DNA from: Variovorax flavidus | Lineage (GTDB): Bacteria; Pseudomonadota; Gammaproteobacteria; Burkholderiales; Burkholderiaceae_C | Assembly: GCF_030317145.1 (NCBI RefSeq) | Contig: NZ_JASZYE010000011.1 | Location: 54,211 to 118,210, forward strand | Length of the DNA stretch: 64,000 nucleotides | Reading direction: 5' to 3' | Shown: one piece after another, positions 16,019 through 23,992 of the stretch | How positions within the stretch are numbered: position 1 is the stretch's first letter | How the letters are laid out: every line of letters starts with the position of its first letter | Made by a program: the position numbers and the translations under genes | Notes under the pieces: model-generated | What the model was told of the DNA's origin: nothing | Database searches by the model: none | Seen by the model: the letters and a program-made list of their open reading frames with translations, nothing else

Positions 16019-18376
16019 CTATTGCTCCTCTTCGGGAACGCGCGGTGCGGCTGCCAGGGCTGCCGCGAGTTGCTGCTGCTTGGCAATCTCGCGGTACATC
16101 TGGTCGCGGCCGCTCAGGTATTGCTTGGGCCAGTCGACGTCGCGGTTCTGCAGCTTGGCGGCTTCGTGCAGCGTCCACGCCGGGTCGGCCAGGTGCGGGC
16201 GGGCGATCGCGCACAGGTCGGCGCGCCCGGCCGCGATGATGCTGTTGGCCTGGTCGGCATCCGTGATGGCGCCGACCGCGATCGTGGAGATGCCGACCTC
16301 GTTGCGGATGCGGTCCGCAAAGGGCGTCTGGTACATGCGCCCGTACACGGGCTTTGCTGCCCGCGTCGTCTGGCCGGACGACACGTCGATGAAGTCGCAG
16401 CCTGCGTCCTTGAAGGCGCGCGCAACGGCCACCGCATCGGCATCGGTATTGCCGCCCGGCGCCCAGTCGTGGGCCGAGATGCGCACGCTCATCGGCCGGT
16501 CCGCGGGCCACGCGGCACGCATCGCCCGGAAGACTTCGAGCGGATAGCTGCAGCGGTTGTCGATGTCGCCGCCGTACTCATCGGTTCGCAGGTTGGTGAG
16601 CGGGCTGATGAAGGACGACAGCAGGTAGCCGTGCGCGCAGTGCAGCTCCAGCCAGTCGAATCCGGCCTCGGCGGCGCGCCGGGTGGATTCGACGAACTGG
16701 TCGCGCATTCGGTCCATGTCGGCGCGCGTCATCTGCGCGGGCAGCTGGTTCTGCTCGCCGTAGGCCAGCGCACTGGCGGCCAGCAGCGGCCAGTTGCCTT
16801 CCGGCAGCGGCTCGTCCGTGCCTTCCCAGCCCACTTGCGTGGAACCCTTGGGCCCGCTGTGGCCGAGCTGCATGCCGATCTTCGCGCTCGACTGCGTGTG
16901 CACGAAATCGACGATGCGCTTGAAGGCCGCGGACTGCGCGTCGTTGTAGAGCCCGGTGCAGGCCGGCGTGATGCGGCCTTCGGGCGTTGGGCTGGTCATC
17001 TCGACGAAGACCATGCCCGCGCCGCCGAGTGCGCGCGCGCCGAGGTGCACGAGCAGGAAGTCCTGAGGCACGCCGTCGACCGCGCTGTAGGTTGCCATGG
17101 GCGACACGACGATTCGGTTCTTGAGCGTCAGGCCGCGCACGGTCAGCGGCATGAGCATGGGGGGCAACGCCTTGCCGCCGGACAGCCATTGCTCGTAGCC
17201 GCCCAGCCATTCGGTGTCGCGCAGACGCAGGTTCTCATGGCTGATGCGCTGCGAGCGCGTGAGCAGCGAGTAGGCGAACTGCTCGATCTCCATGCCGGTG
17301 TAGCGCGGCACGTTCTCGAACCATTCGGTCGAGTTGCGCGCTGCATTCTGGATCTTCAACACCTCGACGCTGCGGCGTGCCTCGTAGGCCTCGAGCACGT
17401 GGTCGATGTCGCCGCCGCCGGCGAACTCGTTCGCCAGGTCGATCGCATCCTCCAGGGCGAGCTTGGTGCCCGAGCCGATCGAGAAGTGCGCGGTGTGTGC
17501 CGCATCGCCCATCAGCACCACCGGCACGGTCTTGCCGTTGACGCTGACGCGGTGTGTCCAGTGCTTGCAGACGACGCGCGGAAAGCGGATCCAGTTGGCC
17601 GAGCCGCGCAGGTGCGTGGCGTTGCTGATGAGCGAATGGCCGTCCAGGTATTTCGCGAAGAGCTTCTCGCAGAAGGCAATCGCTTCCGGCTGCTCCATCT
17701 TGTCGAGGCCGTGTGCCTGCCAGACCGCCTCCGGCGTTTCGACGATGAAGGTCGATGTCTTGTCGTCGAACTGGTAGGCGTGGGCCTGGAACCAGCCGTG
17801 CTCGGTCTGCTCGAAGGCGAAGGTGAAGGCGTCGAAGGTCTGGTTCGTGCCGAGCCAGACGAAGCGGCATTGCCGCAGGTCGACGTCGGGCTCGAACACC
17901 TCCGCGTAGCGCTGGCGGATGCGGCTGTTGAGGCCGTCGCTGGCGATCACGAGGTCGGCGTTGTATTGCTCGGCCAGCGCCTGGTCGTCCGTGGCGTCGG
18001 TTTCGAACACGAGCTTCACGCCGAGCGCGAGGCAGCGCTCCTGCAGGATGTTCAGCAGCCGCTTGCGCCCGATGCCGCAGAAGCCATGGCCGCCGGAGCG
18101 CACCTGCCGGCCCTTGAAGAACACCTGGATGTCGTCCCAGTGGTGGAACTCCCGCCCGATGATGGCGGCCGTGTCGGCATCTGCCGCGGCCAGGTTGGCC
18201 AGCGTCTGATCGCTGAGCACCACGCCCCAGCCGAAGGTGTCGAACGGGCGGTTGCGCTCGATCACGGTGACTTCGAGACCCGGCTGGCGGGCCTTCATCA
18301 GCAATGCGAAGTACAGCCCCGCAGGGCCGCCGCCAATGCACAGGATGCGCTGAAGGTTCGGAGTGAAGCTATTCAT
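16019..18376 (-). CDS. fused 2-aminobenzoyl-CoA monooxygenase/reductase-like flavoprotein
   Basis: 785 residues from ATG 18376 (MNSFTPNLQRILCIGGGPAG). The N-terminal half is a class A FAD monooxygenase: GGGPAGLYFALLMK dinucleotide motif, then VVLMGDAAHTAHFSIGSGTK. From about residue 395 the C-terminal half is an Old-Yellow-Enzyme-type domain (LTLKNRIVVSPMATYSA, QLGHSGPKGS, LLSSFISPLTNLRTDEYGG, VGAITDADQANSIIAAGRAD). This fusion is the architecture of 2-aminobenzoyl-CoA monooxygenase/reductase (Azoarcus) and of proteins labelled bifunctional salicylyl-CoA 5-hydroxylase/oxidoreductase. It hydroxylates and reduces the ring of an aryl-CoA. First gene of the operon. No Shine-Dalgarno precedes the ATG; see the promoter entry. 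Confidence 0.88.
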   Translation of the reverse strand: MNSFTPNLQRILCIGGGPAGLYFALLMKARQPGLEVTVIERNRPFDTFGWGVVLSDQTLANLAAADADTAAIIGREFHHWDDIQVFFKGRQVRSGGHGFCGIGRKRLLNILQERCLALGVKLVFETDATDDQALAEQYNADLVIASDGLNSRIRQRYAEVFEPDVDLRQCRFVWLGTNQTFDAFTFAFEQTEHGWFQAHAYQFDDKTSTFIVETPEAVWQAHGLDKMEQPEAIAFCEKLFAKYLDGHSLISNATHLRGSANWIRFPRVVCKHWTHRVSVNGKTVPVVLMGDAAHTAHFSIGSGTKLALEDAIDLANEFAGGGDIDHVLEAYEARRSVEVLKIQNAARNSTEWFENVPRYTGMEIEQFAYSLLTRSQRISHENLRLRDTEWLGGYEQWLSGGKALPPMLMPLTVRGLTLKNRIVVSPMATYSAVDGVPQDFLLVHLGARALGGAGMVFVEMTSPTPEGRITPACTGLYNDAQSAAFKRIVDFVHTQSSAKIGMQLGHSGPKGSTQVGWEGTDEPLPEGNWPLLAASALAYGEQNQLPAQMTRADMDRMRDQFVESTRRAAEAGFDWLELHCAHGYLLSSFISPLTNLRTDEYGGDIDNRCSYPLEVFRAMRAAWPADRPMSVRISAHDWAPGGNTDADAVAVARAFKDAGCDFIDVSSGQTTRAAKPVYGRMYQTPFADRIRNEVGISTIAVGAITDADQANSIIAAGRADLCAIARPHLADPAWTLHEAAKLQNRDVDWPKQYLSGRDQMYREIAKQQQLAAALAAAPRVPEEEQ

Positions 18377-18383
18377 GGATAAA

Positions 18384-18412
18384 TAGTTTAGACATAAACA
18401 ATCTGATGTCAA
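18384..18412 (-). promoter_or_regulatory. promoter and MarR-type operator of the aryl-CoA operon
   Basis: On the minus strand a perfect -35 TTGACA (18412-18407) is followed after 16 bases by TAAACT (18390-18385). The palindrome TTGTTTA-TGTC-TAAACTA (18401-18384; 6 of 7 arm positions symmetric) covers the spacer end and the -10. Such GTTTA-N4-TAAAC operators are typical of MarR regulators. The predicted start falls at or within a base or two of the ATG at 18376, so the mRNA may be leaderless. Confidence 0.7.
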
Positions 18413-18483
18413 CCCGGGCGAGCCCTGGATTGCGCGGCGGGGGCCAGTTGACGGGGGCTGTCCGCGGTGGCAAAAATGAACCC

Positions 18484-19752
18484 ATGCAAAGCCTGATTCC
18501 GAAGATCGAGTCCCAGCTTTCCTCTCTGTCTGTGCCCATCACGCTGCAATTGCCCGACGGCCGGCAGGTGGCGAAGCCCGGATCACGCGTCACACTTGCT
18601 TTCAATGAATGGTCGGCGCTCGCCAAGCTGGCGGGGCGACAGATCGGCGCCATCGGCGAGGCCTACGTCGAAGGCCGCGTCCAGATCGAGGGGGCCATGC
18701 GCGACCTCTTCGACGCAGCGGCCGGCCTGCTGCCCGGCAATCCCGCGGAGACCAACACCGGCTGGTGGAGCCGGATGCAGCGTCGTGCCAAGTCACGCGG
18801 GTCGCACTCGCTGGGCAAGGACGCGGCGCAGATCGAGTTCCACTACGACGTCTCCGACGACTTCTATGCGCTGTGGCTCGATCCGCGGCGCGTGTACTCC
18901 TGCGCCTACTTCCGCGAGCTGGACATGACGCTCGCGCAGGCGCAGGAGGCCAAGCTCGACCACATCTGCCGCAAGCTCATGCTGAAGCCGGGCGAGCGCT
19001 ATCTCGACATCGGCTCAGGCTGGGGCGCACTGCTGATGTGGGCGGCGGAACACTACGGCGTCGACGCGACCGGCATCACGCTGTCGAAGAACCAGCATGC
19101 TCACGTTCAGCGCCTGATCGAGGAAAAAGGGCTGCAGGGTCGCGTGCGCGTGGAACTGCGCGACTACCGCAAGCTCGAGACCGACAGGCCCTACGACAAG
19201 ATCTCGTCGATCGGCATGTTCGAGCATGTGGGTAGCGCCAACATGCCGACCTACTTCCGCACGATCCATGCGCTGCTGGCGCCCGGCGGTCTGGTGATGA
19301 ACCACGGCATCACTTCGGGCCAGCTCAACTACCAGCAACTCGGCGCCGGCATGGGCGACTTCATCGAGAAGTACATCTTCCCGGGCGGTGAACTCCTGCA
19401 CGTGACCCATGTCCTGCGCGAGACCGCGGCGGCGGGCCTCGAAATGGTCGATACCGAAAACCTGCGGCCGCACTATGCGCGAACGCTGTGGGCCTGGTCC
19501 GACGCGCTCGAATCGCAGCTCGATGCGGCGCGCGACGTGCTCAAGCGCAGTGGCGGCCGGCAGGGCGAGAACGCCGAGCGCATCCTGCGCGCGTACCGGC
19601 TCTACCTGGCCGGGTCGGCGATGAGCTTCGAGCAGGGCTGGATCTCGCTGCACCAGATGCTGGCCACCCGGCCGGACGGCGCAGTCGAGGGCCGTCCGAT
19701 GCGTGGCTCACAATCGGAGTACCCTTTTGTTCGCGACCACATCTACAAGTGA
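18484..19752 (+). CDS. cfa: cyclopropane-fatty-acyl-phospholipid synthase
   Basis: 422 residues from ATG 18484 (MQSLIPKIESQLSSLSVPIT). Transfers a methylene from S-adenosylmethionine to double bonds of membrane phospholipid acyl chains. The SAM-binding motif YLDIGSGWGALL lies near residue 173. Other CFA features are QIEFHYDVSDDFYALWLD, SCAYF and ISSIGMFEHVG. The N-terminal domain resembles the lipid-binding domain of Cfa. An upstream in-frame ATG at 18406 would lie within the divergent promoter. A TTGACG (18448-18453) with AAAAAT 18 bases on could be its promoter. It ends 10 bases before the DUF1840 gene. Confidence 0.95.
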   Translation: MQSLIPKIESQLSSLSVPITLQLPDGRQVAKPGSRVTLAFNEWSALAKLAGRQIGAIGEAYVEGRVQIEGAMRDLFDAAAGLLPGNPAETNTGWWSRMQRRAKSRGSHSLGKDAAQIEFHYDVSDDFYALWLDPRRVYSCAYFRELDMTLAQAQEAKLDHICRKLMLKPGERYLDIGSGWGALLMWAAEHYGVDATGITLSKNQHAHVQRLIEEKGLQGRVRVELRDYRKLETDRPYDKISSIGMFEHVGSANMPTYFRTIHALLAPGGLVMNHGITSGQLNYQQLGAGMGDFIEKYIFPGGELLHVTHVLRETAAAGLEMVDTENLRPHYARTLWAWSDALESQLDAARDVLKRSGGRQGENAERILRAYRLYLAGSAMSFEQGWISLHQMLATRPDGAVEGRPMRGSQSEYPFVRDHIYK

Positions 19753-19762
19753 GTGAGGCACC

Positions 19763-20086
19763 ATGCTGTATCGATTCCAATCTCGGGCGACTCCCCCTTT
19801 CGTGATGCTCGAGGTGCATGCGCGCCAGCTGTTCGACATCATCGGCAAGACGCCGGCGCCCAAGGGCGTCATCACCGGCGAGCAAATGCCGGCAGCCATC
19901 GCGGCGCTGGAAGCGGCCATGGCGAACGAAGGCCGCAACGCGCACAACGCGGATTCCTATGCGGTCGAAGGGCATGACGAGGATGCCGAGAAGCAGCACA
20001 TCGGCCTGCGCCAGCGTGCGGCCCCCTTGCTGCACATGCTCAAGGACTCCCTGGCCGACGGCAAGGATGTCGTCTGGGAGGTTTGA
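19763..20086 (+). CDS. DUF1840 family protein
   Basis: 107 residues, MLYRFQSRATPPFVMLEVHA start and the C-terminal LRQRAAPLLHMLKDSLADGK motif recognised as DUF1840, a small cytosolic family of beta-proteobacteria with no known function. It begins 10 bases after cfa and is probably co-transcribed with it. Its stop is followed five bases later by a three-hairpin repeat. Confidence 0.85.
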   Translation: MLYRFQSRATPPFVMLEVHARQLFDIIGKTPAPKGVITGEQMPAAIAALEAAMANEGRNAHNADSYAVEGHDEDAEKQHIGLRQRAAPLLHMLKDSLADGKDVVWEV

Positions 20087-20091
20087 GCCCA

Positions 20092-20182
20092 CCCCCAGGC
20101 TTCGCGCACTTCGTGTCGCTTCGCCTACCCCCTTGCAGGGGGCGCCGCGGGCGGCCCGGCTGAGCCGGTTCCGCTGCGGCTC
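20092..20182 (+). repeat. three-hairpin intergenic repeat, copy 2 (after DUF1840 gene)
   Basis: Starts CCCCCAGGCTTCGCGCAC five bases after a stop codon. Hairpin 1 GCGCAC-TTC-GTGTCGC, hairpin 2 CCCCCTTGCAGGGGG, hairpin 3 with divergent outer arms GCCGC/GCGGC that still pair and inner arms CCGGC/GCCGG. A further hairpin GGCGC/GCGCC lies at about 20192-20206 before the convergent Bug gene. Confidence 0.88.
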
Positions 20183-20212
20183 ACGAATTGGGGCGCTCGG
20201 TGCGCCGCGGGT

Positions 20213-21229
20213 TTAGTCGACCTTTGCTCCGGACGCCTTGACCACTTTTGCCCACTTGGCGTGTTCGCTGTCGATCAGCTTGGCGAATTCGGCGGGGGTG
20301 TTGCCGCTGGGGATGGCGCCCTGGGCGACCATCTTTTCCTTGATCGCTGGCGTGCCCAGCGACTTCGCGACTTCCTGCTGGATGCGGTTGATGATGTCCG
20401 GCGGGGTGCCTGCGGGGGCCAGGAGGCCGAACCACGAGCTGGCCTCGTAGCCCTTGAGGGTGGGGCCGCCGGCTTCTTCGACCGTCGGCACATCAGGCAG
20501 CGCCGGTGAGCGTTGCGAGCTGGTCACCGCCAGCGCCTTGAGCTTGCCGCCCTTGATCTGCTGCATCGACGACGGCAGGTTGTCGAACATCACGTCGGCG
20601 TTGCCGCCCACCAGGTCCAGCAGCGCCGGGCCCGATCCGCGGTAGGGGATGTGCGTCATGTAGCTGCCGGTCATTGTCTTGAAGAGTTCGCCGGCCAGGT
20701 GGATGGAGGTGCCGCTGCCGCTCGACGCCATGTTGAGCTTGCCGGGGTTGGCCTTGGCGTACTTCACGAAGTCGGCGACGTTGTTGATGCCGAGCGCCTT
20801 GGCCTTGTCGACGTTCATTTCCATCACGTTCGGCACGGCGGCGACCAGGGTGATCGGCGCGAAGTCCTTGATGGGGTCGAAGGGCAGCTTGGGGTACAGC
20901 GCGCGGTTGATGCCATGCGTGCCGACCGTGCCCATGAGCAGCGTGTAGCCGTCGTTGGGCGATTTCGCCACGATCTCGGCGCCCACGTTGCCGCCGGCGC
21001 CGGCGCGGTTGTCGACGATGAACTGCTGGCCGAAGGCCTTGGACAGTTCGGGCGCGATGGCGCGCGCAAGGATGTCGGTCGTACCGCCCGGCGCAAATGG
21101 CACGACGATGCGAACGGGCTTGGTCGGCCAACTGGTCTGCGCCGCCGCCTGCCCCGCGGCAAGGGCCAGGGCCGCGATTGCGGCGAGGGTCAGCGCGGTG
21201 CGGCGACGGACGAGGGGGGAGTGGGTCAT
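20213..21229 (-). CDS. Bug-family (TctC-like) periplasmic solute receptor
   Basis: 338 residues with a cleavable signal peptide (LTLAAIAALALAAGQAAAQT). Family motifs: WPTKPVRIVVPFAPGGTTDI, VDNRAGAGGNVGAEIVAKS, DGYTLLMG, and PTVEEAGGPTLKGYEASSWF near the C-terminus. Bug receptors bind carboxylates and amides in the periplasm. No TctA/TctB membrane genes are in the window, the usual orphan state in Burkholderiales. It follows the MarR/E1 genes on the same strand after a 105-base gap, so a functional link to them is possible. Confidence 0.93.
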   Translation of the reverse strand: MTHSPLVRRRTALTLAAIAALALAAGQAAAQTSWPTKPVRIVVPFAPGGTTDILARAIAPELSKAFGQQFIVDNRAGAGGNVGAEIVAKSPNDGYTLLMGTVGTHGINRALYPKLPFDPIKDFAPITLVAAVPNVMEMNVDKAKALGINNVADFVKYAKANPGKLNMASSGSGTSIHLAGELFKTMTGSYMTHIPYRGSGPALLDLVGGNADVMFDNLPSSMQQIKGGKLKALAVTSSQRSPALPDVPTVEEAGGPTLKGYEASSWFGLLAPAGTPPDIINRIQQEVAKSLGTPAIKEKMVAQGAIPSGNTPAEFAKLIDSEHAKWAKVVKASGAKVD

Positions 21230-21334
21230 GCTGGAATTCCTGTGAATGAGGCGGCCGGGCGCCGGCTCGGTGCGTCTGTTTTTACAGGTGAAGCGTACCG
21301 CGCGGCGCGGGTGGAAACCCCGGGCGCGCCCCGC

Positions 21335-21790
21335 TCAGGCCGGCGCGCCGCACTCGACCGTCCCGGCCACCGACGAGATCAGCTTGTCGAGCGTGGCGTT
21401 CATCGCCTCCAGCTCCGCCGGATCGACGCCGGCGAAAAGCTCCGACTCGCGCTCCCGTGCCTGCAGGCTGACCGTCGCGTACAGCGCCTTGCCGATGCTG
21501 CTCAGGTAGAGCCTGCTGCGGCGCAGGTCGGTCGGGTCCTCGTGGCGGTGCAGACGCTTGTGGCGCTGCAACCCGGCCAGCGCGCGGCTGACCGCCATCT
21601 TGTCCAGCCCGGTGAGATCGGCGACCTGCGTGGCCGTGAGCCCGGGCTGCGCGCCCAGCGCGGCCATCGCCCGCCACTCGTTGAGCGTGAGCTGGTGCTG
21701 CCGGCCCACGCGCTGCCGGAAGGGGCGCGCCGTCAGGTTGACGACGCGGACCAGCTTGAAGAAGACCGAGTCTTCCAGCCCCGTGTTCAT
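21335..21790 (-). CDS. MarR-family transcriptional regulator
   Basis: 151 residues, winged helix with LTLNEWRAMAALGAQPGLTA, VADLTGLDKMAVSRALAGLQ and the wing HRHEDPTDLRRSRLYLS. Its ATG overlaps the stop of the E1 beta gene by four bases, so it is co-transcribed with the E1 pair and probably controls it. The ligand is unknown. A weak palindrome ATCGGT-TGTG-ACCAAT at 23852-23867 upstream of the E1 alpha gene is a candidate target. Confidence 0.9.
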   Translation of the reverse strand: MNTGLEDSVFFKLVRVVNLTARPFRQRVGRQHQLTLNEWRAMAALGAQPGLTATQVADLTGLDKMAVSRALAGLQRHKRLHRHEDPTDLRRSRLYLSSIGKALYATVSLQARERESELFAGVDPAELEAMNATLDKLISSVAGTVECGAPA

Positions 21791-22797
21791 CCCCGCAGCG
21801 CCCTGGCGCCCTTCATGATCTGTTCGATGCTCACGCGCGATTGCGCCTCCAGCACCGGCGCATAGCCGACGGGAATGCGCGGCGCCCCCAGCCGGGCGAC
21901 GCGGCAGCCCGTCGCCTCGGCCGCGGTCGCGGCGATTTCCGCACCGAAGCCGGCCGCCTGCACTGCTTCATGGACCACCAGCAGGCGCCCGGTGCGGCTG
22001 CAGGATGCGAGCACCGTCTCGCGGTCCCAGGGCCAGAGCGTGCGGAGGTCGATGAGGTCGACTGCAATGCCTTCGGCCGCCAGCGCGTCGCAGGCGGCGA
22101 TGCACGTGTGCATCTGCTTGCCCCAGCTCACCAGCGTGAGCGCGTCGCCCCGGCGGACATGCGCCGCCTTGCCCAGGGCGACCTCCACGCCTTCATCCAC
22201 CTCGCCGCGCACGCCCCACAGCGTCTTGTGCTCGATGTAGACCACCGGATCGCCGCACCGCAGCGCCGCGCGCAGCAGCGCGTAGTTGTCCTGCGGCGTC
22301 GACGGGCACACCACCACCACGCCCGGCAAATGGGCGAACCAGGCTTCGAGCGATTGCGAATGCTGCGCCGCCGAAGAGTCCCAGATGCCACCGGGCATGC
22401 GGGCCACCAGCGGCACGCGCCCCTGGCCGCCGAACATGAAGCGGTTCTTGGCGGCCTGGTTGACCAGTTCGTCCATGCCGCACAGCGCGAAGTCGACCAC
22501 GCGCATCTCGACCACCGGACGCAGGCCCGCGAGCGCCATGCCGACCCCGGCGCCCATGATCGCGGCCTCGGAGATCGGCGTGTCGATCACGCGCTCCGCG
22601 CCAAAGGCGTCCTGCAGGCCCTTGTATTGCCCGAAGATGCCGCCTCGGCCGACGTCCTCGCCCAGCACGACCACATTCGGATCGGCTTCCATCTCGCGCC
22701 GTACCGCCAGCACGGCGGCCTCCGCGTAGCTGAGTTCCTGCGTGACGGTCGGTGCGGGTGCCGCGCGGCCGCCCGCCATGTCGGTGGTCATATCCAT
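21787..22797 (-). CDS. 2-oxoacid dehydrogenase E1 component, beta subunit
   Basis: 336 residues from ATG 22797 (MDMTTDMAGG). Transketolase pyrimidine-binding domain with VVVLGEDVGRGGIFGQYKGL and RVIDTPISEAAIMGAGVGMA, plus a transketolase C-terminal domain (DLIDLRTLWPWDRETVLASC). It completes the thiamine-diphosphate site with the alpha subunit. The frame stays open far upstream through the alpha gene, but that part is not protein-like. The two genes overlap by 10 bases. No E2 or E3 gene is adjacent, so substrate (acetoin, branched-chain or another 2-oxo compound) cannot be fixed. Confidence 0.9.
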   Translation of the reverse strand: MDMTTDMAGGRAAPAPTVTQELSYAEAAVLAVRREMEADPNVVVLGEDVGRGGIFGQYKGLQDAFGAERVIDTPISEAAIMGAGVGMALAGLRPVVEMRVVDFALCGMDELVNQAAKNRFMFGGQGRVPLVARMPGGIWDSSAAQHSQSLEAWFAHLPGVVVVCPSTPQDNYALLRAALRCGDPVVYIEHKTLWGVRGEVDEGVEVALGKAAHVRRGDALTLVSWGKQMHTCIAACDALAAEGIAVDLIDLRTLWPWDRETVLASCSRTGRLLVVHEAVQAAGFGAEIAATAAEATGCRVARLGAPRIPVGYAPVLEAQSRVSIEQIMKGARALRG

Positions 22798-23807
22798 TGG
22801 CCGGCTCCGGTGGTCTGCACGTCGGTGAATGCGGCGCTGGCGTCGGGCCAGGGCGCGGCGTCCGCGGCGGCGAGCGCGGCCTCGACTTCCGCATGCGCCT
22901 CGTTCTCGATTGCCGCGAGCGTGGCGGCGGCGATGCCATCGGCCATCAGTTGCGCGCGGGCATGCGCGATCGGATCGGTTTCGAGCGCCGCTGCCAGTTC
23001 GGCCGGATCGCGGTAGGCGGCCGGGTCGACCGACACATGCCCCTTCACGCGGTAGGTGAGGGCGTGCAACAGGCGCGGTCCGCTGCCGGCGCGCACTTCG
23101 GCGACCAGCCTGCCGGCCGCGGCATGCACCGCGAACACATCGTTGCCGTCGACCTGCGTCGCCGCGATGTCCATGGCCTCGGCGCGTGCCGACGCGCCAT
23201 CGCCGGCGGTCATCGGGCCGCTCGCGGTGGTGGCGCTCCAGCGGTTGTCCTCGCAGACGAAGAGCACCGGCAACTCGTACACGCGGGCCCAGTTGAGCGC
23301 TTCGAGGAAAGGCCCACGGTTGATCGCCCCGTCGCCGAAGAAGCAGACTGTGATCGCGTCCTTCTTCTGGAGCTTCTGCGCGTGCGCCGCGCCCACGGCG
23401 ATCGGCAGCCCGGCCGCGACCACCCCGTTGGCGCCCAGCATCCCGACCGAGAAGTCGGCGATGTGCATCGAGCCGCCCTTGCCGCCGTTGAAGCCGGTCG
23501 CCTTGCCGAAGAGCTCGCCCATCATCCGGCCCAGGTCGGCGCCCTTGGCCAGCGTGTGGCCGTGGCCGCGATGGGTGGAGGTGAGGTAGTCGGCCGGGGC
23601 GAGGTGGGCGCAGACGCCGGCCGGCACGGCCTCCTGGCCGGTGGAAAGGTGCAGCGGCCCACGCACCTTGGCAGCGCCGGCGGCCTGCTGGCCATAGGCG
23701 CTCACGCCGCCCTGGCTGGCCGTCTCGGCAGCGTTCTCGAAGGCGCGGATGCGCACCATCGTGCGGTAGAGCGCCGTGCGCGCTGCCGCTGAATTCGCAA
23801 AGTCCAT
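22788..23807 (-). CDS. thiamine-diphosphate dehydrogenase E1 component, alpha subunit
   Basis: 339 residues from ATG 23807 (MDFANSAAARTALYRTMVRI). The thiamine-diphosphate motif runs from GDG (158-160) to N188 in FGDGAINRGPFLEALNWARV...VCEDN. The phosphorylation-loop-like HRGHGHTLAKG is present at ~80-89. Decarboxylates a 2-oxo substrate or cleaves acetoin and passes the acyl unit to a lipoyl E2. AcoA-like proteins share this form, but no E2/E3 genes follow, so specificity is open. First gene of E1alpha-E1beta-marR. Confidence 0.9.
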   Translation of the reverse strand: MDFANSAAARTALYRTMVRIRAFENAAETASQGGVSAYGQQAAGAAKVRGPLHLSTGQEAVPAGVCAHLAPADYLTSTHRGHGHTLAKGADLGRMMGELFGKATGFNGGKGGSMHIADFSVGMLGANGVVAAGLPIAVGAAHAQKLQKKDAITVCFFGDGAINRGPFLEALNWARVYELPVLFVCEDNRWSATTASGPMTAGDGASARAEAMDIAATQVDGNDVFAVHAAAGRLVAEVRAGSGPRLLHALTYRVKGHVSVDPAAYRDPAELAAALETDPIAHARAQLMADGIAAATLAAIENEAHAEVEAALAAADAAPWPDASAAFTDVQTTGAGQWI

Positions 23808-23851
23808 GTTGTCTCCAGCACTGATACAGCGTGCATTCGAAGCGAAATCGT

Positions 23852-23867
23852 ATCGGTTGTGACCAAT
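23852..23867 (-). promoter_or_regulatory. weak palindrome upstream of the E1 operon
   Basis: ATCGGT-TGTG-ACCAAT, arms matching at 5 of 6 positions with a four-base centre, about 45 bases upstream of the E1 alpha start. Size and spacing suit a MarR-family operator, and a MarR gene is third in that operon. No convincing -35/-10 pair was recognised. Confidence 0.35.
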
Positions 23868-23932
23868 CACGATGTAGCGCATTTACCCGCAGGGAATGTC
23901 CCGATGCCACTGCAAAGGGTCCGCTGCGATAG

Positions 23933-23953
23933 TTAGTTCGTGGCTCGAACTAA
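23933..23953 (+). promoter_or_regulatory. candidate XylR (ROK) operator before xylF
   Basis: Perfect 8-bp inverted repeat TTAGTTCG (23933-23940) / CGAACTAA (23946-23953) with a five-base centre, 39 bases before the xylF ATG. The TTAGTT...AACTAA arms resemble the classical xyl operator bound by ROK-type XylR in Bacillus. The ROK regulator gene at 27198 is the obvious binder. Confidence 0.75.
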
Positions 23954-23992
23954 TTCAAGCCGACGATTCATCACAAGCCTGGAGACCCGCAC

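Noticed and set aside
15779..18382. An 867-codon plus-strand open frame opposite the aryl-CoA monooxygenase
   Set aside because: Antisense shadow of the fused flavoprotein, with no motifs and atypical residues.
18377..18412. TTG start at 18412 for the aryl-CoA monooxygenase gene
   Set aside because: The TTG is part of the -35 TTGACA and the extra 12 residues would cross the operator. ATG 18376 fits homologues.
22798..23910. A fused 707-residue reading of the E1 beta frame
   Set aside because: The N-terminal half is an out-of-frame translation of the E1 alpha gene, not a fusion. E1 beta starts at 22797.
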